The notes under the pieces are model-generated. The model made no database searches and was not told the DNA's origin. It saw only the letters and a program-made list of their open reading frames with translations. 64,000 nucleotides of DNA from Orobanche coerulescens (lineage: Eukaryota > Streptophyta > Magnoliopsida > Lamiales > Orobanchaceae). Position numbers and translations under genes: made by a program. Numbering within the stretch: the first letter of the stretch is position 1; the number at the start of each line of letters is the position of its first letter. Of this stretch, positions 46,028 through 57,324 are shown piece by piece. The stretch is taken from positions 82,416,358-82,480,357 of the forward strand of contig CM065814.1 in the NCBI GenBank assembly GCA_033398695.1. The letters run 5' to 3'.

Positions 46028-46737
46028 CAAACAGCATGGCAGCCTCTCATCAGGTATATATATATTTTTCTTTGAGTATACATCTTATGTATACTATATG
46101 TATACATCTTATGTATATAATAACTAATACATTTTGAACAATATAAATGTGTAAATCAAATAGATCAAATCTATATTTATACAACCTCGGAATCAAAATA
46201 TAATTATATTCATATGAAAATTTTAAAGAAGCATAATATTTACATAAAAAAAATTATGTTCATATGCACCTCTTAAAATTCATAATCCTAACACAAAATT
46301 ATATGTGGATCAAATCATATATTCTTTGATTCTTGGATTATTAGCAGAACTAAATCATCACATGAATCTCCATATATCAAAGAACCATATATGTCAAGAT
46401 CAAACATATAAATCAATATATATATATATATATATATATATCACACACATATATAGATCGAAACAAAAATATATTAATATATAAATATACTTAGATAAAA
46501 TTTATATATCATATATATTCATACATCACATATATGAACATCATATACCAACATATATGAAAATCGAAACAACAAAAATATACTAGTCGCTCCGATACAA
46601 CTGTTGGGTTTCTATTGAACTAATAAGATTTATGATCTCATCATATATCAAAATAGTGCAACGGAAGTATAAATATAATATGTAAAACCCTCCGAGGATC
46701 CAAGCATAGTATCAAAGTATGAAGAACAAGATTGTTA
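46028..46737. other. AT-rich island between two outward-facing LTRs
   Basis: About 710 bases, rich in ATATAT, with a TA-repeat near 46419-46441 and repeats of TATACATCTTATGTATA near 46077-46115. No LTR features or coding frame recognised. The LTR 5' ends at 46027 (reverse) and 46738 (forward) border it. It may be older host DNA or part of an unrecognised repeat. Confidence 0.45.
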
Positions 46738-48802
46738 TGTAATATCCGCAATTTCGAATTTCGGTAATTTTATTTTTTTTCTGCGGAAGTCCGTTTTGAC
46801 GCCTCGCTCATGACCGTTTCGTCATTCTGAGAATGATTAATTCTGCACTTTTTGTCATCCGAGTTCGTTTCGGTGTTGTTTTGTTGAGTTCCGTGTCATT
46901 TGGGGACTTTTCCGCACTTGAGCTCGATTCTTGCGAATCTCGTCCGAAACTGTTGTTTCGAGTTTCTCGTAAGTTCATTTAATGTTATTATTCATGTTGT
47001 GAGCTTTGGTTCGGTGTTTCGATCACGTATCGTGATTTCCGGGCGTTTTGGGCCATTTTTGTAATTTCCCAAAGTTTGGGGTAATTACTTCTGTTGTCGA
47101 ATTCCGACACTTCGGGTGGTCGGAATCGTGTGTTCTCTTAGCGCTTAGATTCGTCTTTGCGAGTACTTCGTAACCATATCTCCGATTTTTACTCAAGTTC
47201 GGGTTTCGGGGTCGTCAAGCCGTCGGAGTAGCCAGTAGTCACCGGAGCGGCAGAACTGGCTGGCCGAGTTATGGCCGTAAGGTGCCGGTTACGGCCGTAA
47301 TGTGTGCCAGTTACGGCCGTAAGTGTGATCGGGTATGGCCGTACGGGCGCTGGGCATCTTCCGGACGAAGGCCGTTACGGCCGTAATGTGTGCCAGTTAC
47401 GGTCGTAAGTGTCCGACGATTCTTTGGGTGATTTTTGATTTTTGGCGAATGCGATTACGGCCGTAAGGCTTGCCAAATGCGGCCGTATGGGCGAGTCTGG
47501 CCATAAGTCACTGCCGGTTACGGCCGTAAGTGTCCGGCAGTGACCGGCTATATAAGGCCTGGCAGCCCGTTTTTACTCATTTCCTCACTTTTCTTGCGGC
47601 TATCGGACGGGTGCGACGGGGAACCGAGTTCCTGGCCGATTCTAATCATTTCCAAGGCATTTTGGAAGATCCTTGTTGATTATATCATCATCCAATCCGT
47701 GTTATTCGTCGAATCAAGGTATATTTCTTGATTTTCCTTCAAGTTGACTTTTTGGGGAATTTGTTCTTGATTTCGATTCTAGTCCAATTTTGATACATCG
47801 GTTGGGTAGTATGATGTTATTAATCGTGTTATATGGGTTGTATATCCATATATCGAGTTTGTTTAACTCGATTGACGATTCGAGTGTTCTTGGGAATTAT
47901 TGAACATTTAGTGTTCGATTAAATGTCCCAATGAGTTTCCCTTCGATAGTTTGTTGGGATTTCTGTTGTTTTGGCCTTGATTCTCGTCGTAACCATGTGT
48001 TATTGTTCCTTCCATAGGTTTATAGGTGTTCGAGGATTCCGATGTTGAATCCCGTTTGGTGATTGATGATTCGTGTGGTGTTATTCTCGTAATACTCGTG
48101 GTGTTATCGCGTTCTTGATGGTGTTCGGGCGTTCGTGGATATTCGACCGCGTCCTATCCGTCGTCTCGTTGCGATCGTGATTTCGAGGCAAGTACCTTGT
48201 CCATACAATTCCTGTTTTGTGAATATGATAATTGGTTATCGTCTTTATGTGTTTGTATTTTATTGTTCTTCGTGATTCGAACATGATTGTTCGCTTTTTG
48301 TTCTCTCGACCGTTGTGGTTCGATCGTTTGATTGTTTGGTTTTTGTTGATCTCGTCTTGTGATTGTTGAGCATTCAGGCTCCTTCGTAATTCCCTTAAGT
48401 TCGGTAAATTAGTCTCGTTTCGATCTTCCAACCCTTGGGCGGTGGAATTCTGTAATAGTTCAGCGCTTGGCTCGCGTTTTGATTGATGAACCGTTGGGTT
48501 GGTAAATCGTATTGATTTTTCGTTCGTTGTGTTTTGTGATTGTTCGGATAATCGACTCGATTGTATTGTTTTGATGACACTTGTCACTTGTTGATTTTAT
48601 TATGTCTCTACCGGTGGCATTGTGTTGGTCGTCCTGGAGCGTGTTTTCACGCCGTATATTCCTGTGCGTTGCTTGTAACGTTTCACCGATGGGCGTAAGT
48701 TATGCATTTCTTGTGTATCTCGTTGAGTTTTCCTGGCGGGGATATTGCTTCTCCCTACTTGTTTTAAGTTTCGGGACGAAACTTCTTTTAAGGAGGGTAG
48801 AA
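46738..48802 (+). repeat. Array unit 0, internally deleted
   Basis: LTR start to about 48256, then joined within ATTTTATTG homology to the last 540 bases of the interior, with PPT at 48790-48802. About 3.46 kb is missing compared with unit 1. It keeps the palindrome array (47268-47530), TATATAAG (47549-47556), donor-like site (47718/47719) and GGCAAGTACCTTGTCC box (48184-48207). Confidence 0.9.
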
Positions 48803-51797
48803 TGTAATATCCGCAATTTCGAATTTCGGTAATTTTCTTTTTTTTTTTCGGCGGAAGTCCGTTTTGACGACTCGCCCATGACCGTTTCGTCATTCTGAGA
48901 ATGATTAATTCTGCACTTTTTGTCATCCGAGTTCGTTTCGGTGTTGTTTTGTTGAGTTCCGTGTCATTTGGCGACTTTTCCGCACTTGAGCTCGATTCTT
49001 GCGAATCTCGTCCGAAACTGTTGTTTCGAGTTTCTCGTAAGTTCATTTAATGTTATTATTCATGTTGCGAGCTTTGGTTCGGTGTTTCGATCACGTATCG
49101 TGATTTCCTGGCGTTTTGGGCCATTTTTGTAATTTCCCAAAGTTTGGGGTAATTACTTCCGTTGTCGAATTCCGACACTTCGGGTGGTCGGAATCGTGTG
49201 TTCTCTTAGCGCTTAGCATCGTATTTGTGAGTACTTCGTAACCATATCTCCGATTTTTACTCAGGTTCGGGTTTCGGGGTCGTCCGGGCCGTCGGAGTGG
49301 CCACGGCCGAGTCACGGCCGGAGCAGGGCCTGGCCTGGCCGAGTTACGGCCGTAAGTGTGATCGGGTACGGCCGTACGGGCACTGGGCATCTTCCGAACG
49401 AAGGCCGGTTACGGCCGTAATGTGTGCCAGTTACAGACGTAAGTGTCCGACAGTTGCTGGACTGATTTTTTGACGAATGCCGGTTACGGCCGTAAGGCTT
49501 GCCAAGTACGGCCGTATGGGCCGAGTTACGGCCGTAAGTCACTGCCGGTTACGGCCGTAAGTGTCCGGCAGTGACTGGCTATATAAGGCCTGGCAGCCCG
49601 TTTTTACTCATTTCCTCATTTTTCTTGTGACTATCGGACGGGTGCGACGGGGAATCGAGTTACTGGCCGATTCTAATCATTTCCAAGGCATTTTGGAAGA
49701 TCCTTGTTGATTATATCATCATCCAATCCGTGTTCTTCGTCGAATCAAGGTATATTTCTTGATTTTCCTTCAAGTTGACATTTTGGGGAATTTGTTCTTG
49801 ATTTCGATTCTAATCCGATTTTGACACATCGGTTGGTGTAGTATGATGTTATTAATCGTGTTCTATGGGTTTTATATCCATATATCGAGTTTGTTTAACT
49901 CTATTGACGATTCGAGTGTTCTTGAGAATTATTGAACATTTAGTGTTCGATTAAATGTCCCAATGAGTTTCCCTTCGATAGTTTGTTGGGATTTCCGTTG
50001 TTTTGGCCTTGATTCTCGTCGTAACCATGTGTTATTGTTCCTTCCGGAGGTTTTTAGGTGTTCGAGGATTCCGATGTTGAATCCCATTTGGTGATTGATG
50101 ATTCGTGTGGTGTTATTCTCGTAATACTCGTGGTGCTATCGCGTTCTTGATGGTGTTCGGGCGTTCGGGGCTATTCGACCGCGTCCCATCCGTCGTCTCG
50201 TTGCGATCGTGATTTCGAGGCAAGTACCTTGTCCATACAATTCCTGTTTTGTGAATATGCTAATTGGTGATCGTCTTTATGTGTTTGTTTGGTCGTTTGA
50301 AATGAGTTTTCAAAAGATTTGGTTAGCCTTGTTAAAGGCCCTCTTTCAAAACCGTGTGTGTTTTGTGATTGGTGTGATTCGTGAACGAGTATGTGAATCT
50401 TATGGACATGTTTGGTGTTGATGATGCACTTGGTATTTGCGTGTGGACGTATATTGTTTCATTTCGGTGCATTGTGATTGACGTGTTGTTTTACTAAGTG
50501 TTTGATGCCTCTGGGTGAATTGTTTGGATATCCTTGGTGTGATATGTTACTAGTGCTTGAGTTTGATTCGCTAGCCAGCTCGGGAGGGTCCTTCGAGGCC
50601 TCGAGTGGGATTCGTGGCTTCGTCCCGGTCCTAGGTGACGTGTGGTGCTTGAGTATTTCGCTAGCCAGCTCGGGAGGGTCCGACGGGATCACGGAGTGGG
50701 ATTTGTGGCTTCGTCCCAGTCCTAGGCGATGTGAGTACGTGTTTTGTGAATGTGTTTGCTCACCTCGGGAGGGTTCGACGGGACCACGGAGGGAATTCCA
50801 ATGGCTTCGACCTGGGTTCACGAGTGAAACTTCACCGCTACGTGTATATATTTTGTGATTGTTTTTCGCTCACCTCGGGAGGGTCCGATGGGATCACGGA
50901 GGGTGTCCAATGGTATAGCCCTGGATTCACGAGTGCGATTGCTTATGTTTTGTGAATGTGTTTGCTCACCTCGGGAGGGTTCGACGGGGCCACGGAGGGA
51001 ATTTCATTGGCTTCGACCTGGATTCACGAGTGAAACTTCACGGGTGCGTGTGTATTTTATGTCCGTCGAGGATGCATGACGTGGGTTTTTAACCTTGTGT
51101 ATTATGGTTGGTTTTATCTGCAAAAACAAAACCTTTGGGCTGTGACCCTGTTGATTTTTGGAAAGCGAAGGATTCGGTAATCCTAAATTGTTTCCTATTA
51201 AAACTCTCGATGGCAATTCAAACTGTTTTATAAATAGTTTTCCCTTGATTTGCGACCATTCGGTTTTAGAATGTTTTACCAAACTCTTGCATCGGGAAGT
51301 ACTTTTCGTCACGTTCGGATTTTTGAGGATTCCTGATTATTATTGTTATTGAAACTTGTATTGTATGGCTCGTATTTTTGCACTTGTACTTGCACTAGCA
51401 AAGCAGTGGAGTTTTGCTAATCCCCGAGTATTCGGGGGGTGGATGTCTATTTTTGCATTCAGGTTTTGGAGCATAACACAGGGTCGGCACGAAGGATGAT
51501 GAAAGATGAACGATACTAATCACACGAGGATCCGTTGATGTCGTATTGGTCTAGTTGTATTTTCTTTTCCGCCGCAAGATGTTTCCGTTGTACGGGAGTT
51601 TATCAGATTTTGACCCCGCGTGGGTATGTGTTTGGAATCGAGTTGTATGTTATTATTGAAAGACCAAGTCGGTCATCTTGAGTCATTTTAGCCTTAAAGG
51701 CGATGTTTAGATGTTTGATTTTAGTTATCAGCCTGGTAGATCCTCGAGGAGAGGGTCTACGGCGTGTAATATCCCTGAGTGGATTGGGGGTGTTACA
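48803..51797 (+). repeat. Array LTR 1 (2,995 bp)
   Basis: TGTAATATCCGC ... GATTGGGGGTGTTACA. Palindrome array 49314-49562, TATATAAG 49580-49587, donor-like AATCAAG|GTATAT 49749/49750, conserved box 50216-50239, five modules of about 70-120 bp at 50575-51045 (CTCGGGAGGGTCCGACGGG and variants), TTGCACTAGCAAAGCAGTGG near 51393, acceptor-like GCATTCAG|GTTTTGG 51462/51463, and CCGCCGC zone near 51570. Frames in this region are by-products of the modules. Confidence 0.92.
49314..49587 (+). promoter_or_regulatory. TTACGGCCGTAA array and TATA box, array LTR 1
   Basis: About seven near-perfect palindromes TTACGGCCGTAA or GTACGGCCGTAC/T, several at 20-23 base intervals, then TATATAAG 18 bases after the last copy. 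Unit 1 has fewer copies than units 0, 2 and 3 because about 50 bases are missing. Confidence 0.8.
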
Positions 51798-51801
51798 TAA
51801 A

Positions 51802-51831
51802 TGGTATCAGAGCTTAGGTTGTGGAAACCTA
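51802..51831 (+). other. Primer-binding site with adjacent hairpin, unit 1
   Basis: TGGTATCAGAGC (51802-51813) is an exact initiator-Met primer site, four bases after the LTR end. Directly after it TAGGTT-GTGGA-AACCTA can form a stem-loop. The same is at 57329 and 62864. Confidence 0.82.
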
Positions 51832-54306
51832 GGCTGTCGGGTCAGTGGTGTCTGTTGAGTTTTGTCTTGTCGGATTTTGTGTGACTAAGTCGTGTCGCGA
51901 CGCGTCGTCTGAGTTGGTTGGTCGTGATTAGTATCGTGGGGCGATCATCATCTTCGTGTGACCTGTGGATGTAAGTCTCCCTTCTTTGTGTTGTGCCTCG
52001 TGTGACACGAGCTATTTTTATGATTATTTGTTAAGTGATGGAATCCTCTTATGGATTTTGATTTCTTGATATGTGGTTATTTGACCCTCATATTTCGTTC
52101 ATATGAGGAGTAGTGTTGCTGGATTGTGCATGTTTGACTTTATTTCTTTTATCCGCTGCGTGAGTTCTTTTGTAATGACTTTCGGTATTTTACCGACGGA
52201 GTCTTATTTTGAAAACCGATTCCTTTAACTGAGTTTTGGCATTATGGCCTTGATCGCTTTGGCGAAATTCTTATGACGGTATTTAGTACTTTGTAAATGG
52301 CTTCTGTGAGTTTTTGAAATATTACCGTCATCAGCCTTTTTGACATTTTTGTAAATGGTTTTTAGCCTGGTGGGTTCCGGCGCGGGACCCACAGCGCTAT
52401 AATGTTCCGTGTGATTACCTGAAATTTTTGGGCATTCTAGCCTTTTTGGCATCGTCCTTTTTGGCATTGAATTATTTTCGAAAACTTGAGTACCTTAGAA
52501 ATAAATTTCGAGACGTACGTTTCAAATGAATTGTTTTCTCGCGGTACTTCTAAGGTGCCACAATATGTTTCAAAATTCTTTTACCTCGAGGACCAAATTG
52601 TTTTGAGATATTTTCAATGTTTTATAAACACTTTTACTTAGACCCGAGGGTCGAATATTCTGAAAGATTTTCACTAAAAGAAAGTGTCCTCATTTTTATC
52701 AAATGCGAAATGGTTTTCCAAAGTCTCGATAACGATGTTTCACGTTTTTACTTTTTTTGAAAGGTGATACTCAAGATCAACCGGTGTTCTTCTAAAATTA
52801 TTTTCAAAAGGTGGTTTTCGTTTTTAAAACCTATCAATTCCCGTTTGAGGGCTGGGTATGTATGTATGATGTTGGCTTTGTCGCTATGATGTTAACTCAC
52901 GAGTATGATCGAATTGGTGGCATGAACGTCGAGGCGTTGCCACACATTTTTTTGTACTAGCCCTCTGTGAGAGGTGTGAACCTGTGTTTACTGTTTATCG
53001 CCTCGTGGTGGCTTGCGTGTTATCGCACCTGTGTGAGCTGTTAAAGCTTGGGTTTGTGCGTTTATGCACATGGGTGATTGCTTCATGAGGTTTGTAATTA
53101 TGTGCTGGTTATTGTTCGGTCCGTTAAGGTCGCCGAACGATACCATCGTCGCTGTAGTGTTTGTGTATGTATTACTTTACGATGGTAATCGTTGTATATG
53201 ATATGTGTTATGATTCCTTGTTGTGCTGAGTTGGCATCTCCGCTATGTTGTTTTGCGATGTTATGCCCCATTGTATCTAGAGCCGAGGTGTTTCAACCGT
53301 GGTGTGCCGGGGGCATGCATCTACCAATTGTCCTTCTCGTCAGTAACGCATTTCGAGTGTGGACCCGAATGACACAGGATCTAGTTTCGTGAGTTGGGTT
53401 CCGAGTTTTCGGGGCGAGAACTTCAGTACAGATATCAGAATCGGCTTTGAGGGGCCTTTGAAGAATGTTTCTGTCAGTTGCTTGTTGTGTTGTCACCTTG
53501 ATTTCGTGTTGTGAGTTTCGGGAACGACACTTCTTTTAGAAGAGGTCGAATATAATACCCGTATTATTTTTGGCTTCTATATTTTCTCTTTCTCCAGTCT
53601 ATCGATTCGCTCATGTTCGTTGATACTTTCTGAACTTGTTCTGTATTTCGGTTTCATCGTTCGAACGAGCTGTGATCTTGTTTTGGGTCGATCTGGTTAT
53701 CGCTGTGACTTTTCCGAGTTCAGTTTGATTCTTGTGAACCTTGGAGTTGTTGTTCGAATTTTATTGTTCTTCGTGATTCGAACATGATTGTTCGCTTTTT
53801 GTTGTCTCGACCGTTGTGGTTCGATCGTTTGATTGTTCGGTTTTTGTTGATCTCGTCTTGTGATTGTTGAGCATTCAGGATCCTTCGTAATTCCCTTAAG
53901 TTCGGTAAATTAGTCTCGTTTCGATCTTCCAACCCTTGGGGGGTGGAATTATGTAATTGTTCAGCGCTTGGCTCGCGTTTTGATTGATGAACCGTTGGGT
54001 TGGTAAATCGTATTGATTTTTCGTTCGTTGTGTTTTGTGATTGTTCGGATAATCGACTCGATTGTATTGTCCGTTTGATGACACTTGTCACTTGTTGATT
54101 TTATTATGTCTCTACCGGTGGCATTGTGTTGGTCGTCCTGGAGCGTGTTTTCACGCCGTATATTCCTGTGCGTTGCTTGTAACGTTTCACCGATGGGCGT
54201 AAGTTATGCATTTCTTGTGTATCTCGTTGAGTTTTCCTGGAGGGGATATTGCTTCTCCCTACTTGTTTTAAGTTTCGGGACGAAACTTCTTTTAAGGAGG
54301 GTAGAA
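51832..54306 (+). other. Non-coding interior of array unit 1
   Basis: About 2.5 kb with no gag or pol. It includes T-rich text, a TCTTTTAGAAGAGGTCGAA segment followed by TATAATACCCGTATTA at about 53530-53570 that resembles a second polypurine tract and LTR start, and the true tract TTTTAAGGAGGGTAGAA before 54307. Sequence like CGGGACGAAACTTC (54276 region) matches the end of Tekay-type elements, so the interior is probably derived from a gypsy element that lost its genes. Confidence 0.75.
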
Positions 54307-57300
54307 TGTAATATCCGCAATTTCGAATTTCGGTAATTTTCTTTTTTTTTCGGCGGAAGTCCGTTTTGACGACTCGCCCATGACCGTTCCGTCATTCTGA
54401 GAATGATTAATTCTGCACTTTTTGTCATCCGAGTTCGTTTCGGTGTTGTTTTGTTGAGTTCCGTGTCATTTGGCGACTTTTCCGCACTTGAGCTCGATTC
54501 TTGCGAATCTCGTCCGAAACTGTTGTTTCGAGTTTCTAGTAAGTTCATTTAATGTTATTATTCATGTTGCGAGCTTCGGTTCGGTGTTTCGATCACGTAT
54601 CGTGATTTCCTGGCGTTTTGGGCCATTTTTGTAATTTCCCAAAGTTTGGGGTAATTACTTCCGTTGTCGAATTCCGACACTTCGGGTGGTCGGAATCGTG
54701 TGTTCTCTTAGTGCTTAGCATCGTCTTTGTGAGTACTTCGTAACCATATCTCCGATTTTTACTCAGGTTCGGGTTTCGAGGTCGTCCGGGCCGTCGGAGT
54801 GGCCACGGCCGGAGCAGGGCCTGGCCTGGCCGAGTTACGGCCGTAAGGTGCCGGTTACGGCCGTAATGTGTGCCAGTTATGGCCGTAAGTGTGATCGGAA
54901 TGCCGTGCGGCTGGGCATCTTAGAGCGAAGGCGATTCTGGCCGTAATGTGTGCCGATTACGGCCGTAAGTGTCAAACGATTCTTTGGGTGATTTTAGACG
55001 AATGCCGGTTACGGCCGTAAGGCTTGCCAAGTACGGCCGTATGGGCCGAGTTACGGCCGTAAGTCACTGCCGGTTACGGCCGTAAGTGTCCGGCAGTGAC
55101 CGGCTATATAAGGCCTCACAACCCGTTTTTACTCATTTCCTCACTTTTCTTGCGACTATCGGACGGGTGCGACGGGGAATCGAGTTCCTGGCCGATTCTA
55201 ATCATTTCCAAGGCATTTTGGAAGATCCTTGTTGATTATATCATCATCCAATCCGTGTTCTTCGTCGAATCAAGGTATATTTCTTGATTTTCCTTCAAGT
55301 TGACTTTTTGGGGAATTTGTTCTTGATTTCGATTCTAGTCCGATTTTGATACATCGGTTGGTGTAGTATGATGCTATTAATCGTGTTCTATGGGTTTTAT
55401 ATCCATATATCGAGTTTGTTTAACTCTATTGACGATTCGAGTGTTCTTGAGAATTATTCAACATTTAGTGTTCGATTAAATGTCCCAATGAGTTTCCCTT
55501 CGATAGTTTGTTGGGATTTCCGTTGTTTTGGCCTTGATTCTCGTCGTAACCATGTGTTATTGTTCCTTCCGGAGGTTTGTAGGTGTTCGAGGATTCCGAT
55601 GTTGAATCCCGTTTGGTGATTGATGATTCGTGTGGTGTTATTCTCGTAATACTCGTGGTGCTATCGCGTTCTTGATGGTGTTCGGGCGTTCGGGGCTATT
55701 CGACCGCGTCCTATCCGTCGTCTCGTTGCGATCGTGATTTCGAGGCAAGTACCTTGTCCATACAATTCCTGTTTTGTGAATATGCTAATTGGTGATCGTC
55801 TTTATGTGTTTGTTTGGTCGTTTGAAATGAGTTTTCAAAAGATTTGGTTAGCCTTGTTAAAGGCCCTCTTTCAAAACCGTGTGTGTTTTGTGATTGGTGT
55901 GATTCGTGACGAGTATGTGAATCTTATGGACATGTTTGGTGTTGATGATGCACTTGGTATTTGCGTGTGGACGTATATTGTTTCATTTCGGTGCATTGTG
56001 GTTGACGTGTTGTTTTACTAAGTGTTTGATGCCTCTGGGTGAATTGTTTGGATATCCTTGGTGTGATATGTTACTAGTGCTTGAGTTTGATTCGCTAGCC
56101 AGTTCGGGAGGGTCCTTCGAGGCCTCGAGTGGGATTCGTGGCTTCGTCCCGGTCCTAGGTGACGTGTGGTGCTTGAGTATTTCGCTAGCCAGCTCGGGAG
56201 GGTCCGACGGGATCACGGAGTGGGATTTGTGGCTTCGTCCCAGTCCTAGGCGATGTGAGTACGTGTTTTGTGAATGTGTTTGCTCACCCCGGGAGGGTTC
56301 GACGGGAACATGGAGGGAATTCCAATGGCTTCGACCTGGGTTCACGAGTGAAACTTCACCGCTACGTGTATATATTTTGTGATTGTTTTTCGCTCACCTC
56401 GGGAGGGTCCGATGGGATCACGGAGGGAGTCCAATGGTATAGCCCTGGATTCACGAGTGCGGTTGCTTATGTTTTGTGAATGTGTTTGCTCACCTCGGGA
56501 GGGTTCGACGGGGCCATGGAGGGAATTTCATTGGCTTCGACCTGGATTCACGAGTGAAACTTCACGGGTGCGTGTGTATTTTATGTCCGTTGAGGATGCA
56601 TGACGTGGGTTTTTAACCTTGTGTATTATGGTTGGTTTTATCTGCAAAAACAAAACCTTTGGGCTGTGACCCTGGTGATTTTTGGAAAGCGAAGGATTCG
56701 GTAATCCTAAATTGTTTCCTATTAAAACTCTCGATGGCAATTCAAACTGTTTTATAAATAGTTTTCCCTTGATTTGCGACCATTCGGTTTTAGAATGTTT
56801 TACCAAACTCTTGCCTCGGGAAGTACTTTTCGTCACGTTCGGATTTTTGAGGGATTCCTGATTATTATTGTTCTTGGAACTTGTATTGTATGGCTCGTAT
56901 TTTTGCACTTGTACTTGCACTAGCAAAGCAGTGGAGTTTTGCTAACCCCCGAGTATTCGGGGGGTGGATGTCTATTTTTGCATTCAGGTTTTGGAGCATA
57001 ACACAGGGTCGGCACGAAGGATTATGAAAGATGAACGATACTAATCACACGAGGATCCGTTGATGTCGTATTGGTCTAGTTGTATTTTCTTTTCCGCTGC
57101 AGTATTTTTCCCCGTTGTACGGGAGTTTATTGTATTTTGACCCCTGCGTGGGTATGTGTTTGGAATCGAGTTGTATGTTATTATTGAAAGACCAAGTCGG
57201 TCTACTGAGTCATTTTAGCCTTAAAGGCGATGTTTAGATGTTTGATTTTAGTTATCAGCCTGGTAGATCCTCGAGGAGAGGGTCTACGACGTGTAATATC

Positions 57301-57324
57301 CCTGAGTGGATTGGGGGTGTTACA
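54307..57324 (+). repeat. Array LTR 2 (3,018 bp)
   Basis: TGTAATATCCGC ... GGGGGTGTTACA. Palindromes 54830-55088, TATATAAG 55105-55112, donor-like 55274/55275, conserved box 55741-55764, modules 56095-56570, acceptor-like 56987/56988. Primer-binding site at 57329-57340. Confidence 0.92.

Noticed and set aside
45796..46137. An Arg/Lys-rich 113-codon frame
   Set aside because: Antisense reading of an LTR tip continuing into AT-rich DNA; no domain.
48081..48587. Reverse-strand frames of 106-168 codons repeated in each array unit (also 53720-54091, 59295-59615)
   Set aside because: They run antisense over the 3' end of the element interior. Length follows from the low stop density on that strand, there is no recognisable domain, and lengths vary between nearly identical units.
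50459..51079. Frames over the LTR modules on both strands (for example 50478-50858 and 50459-50821)
   Set aside because: The sequence is a tandem module block without stops in several frames. Translation shows repeated SSGGS or PREGSTG strings only, and the region is LTR, not gene.
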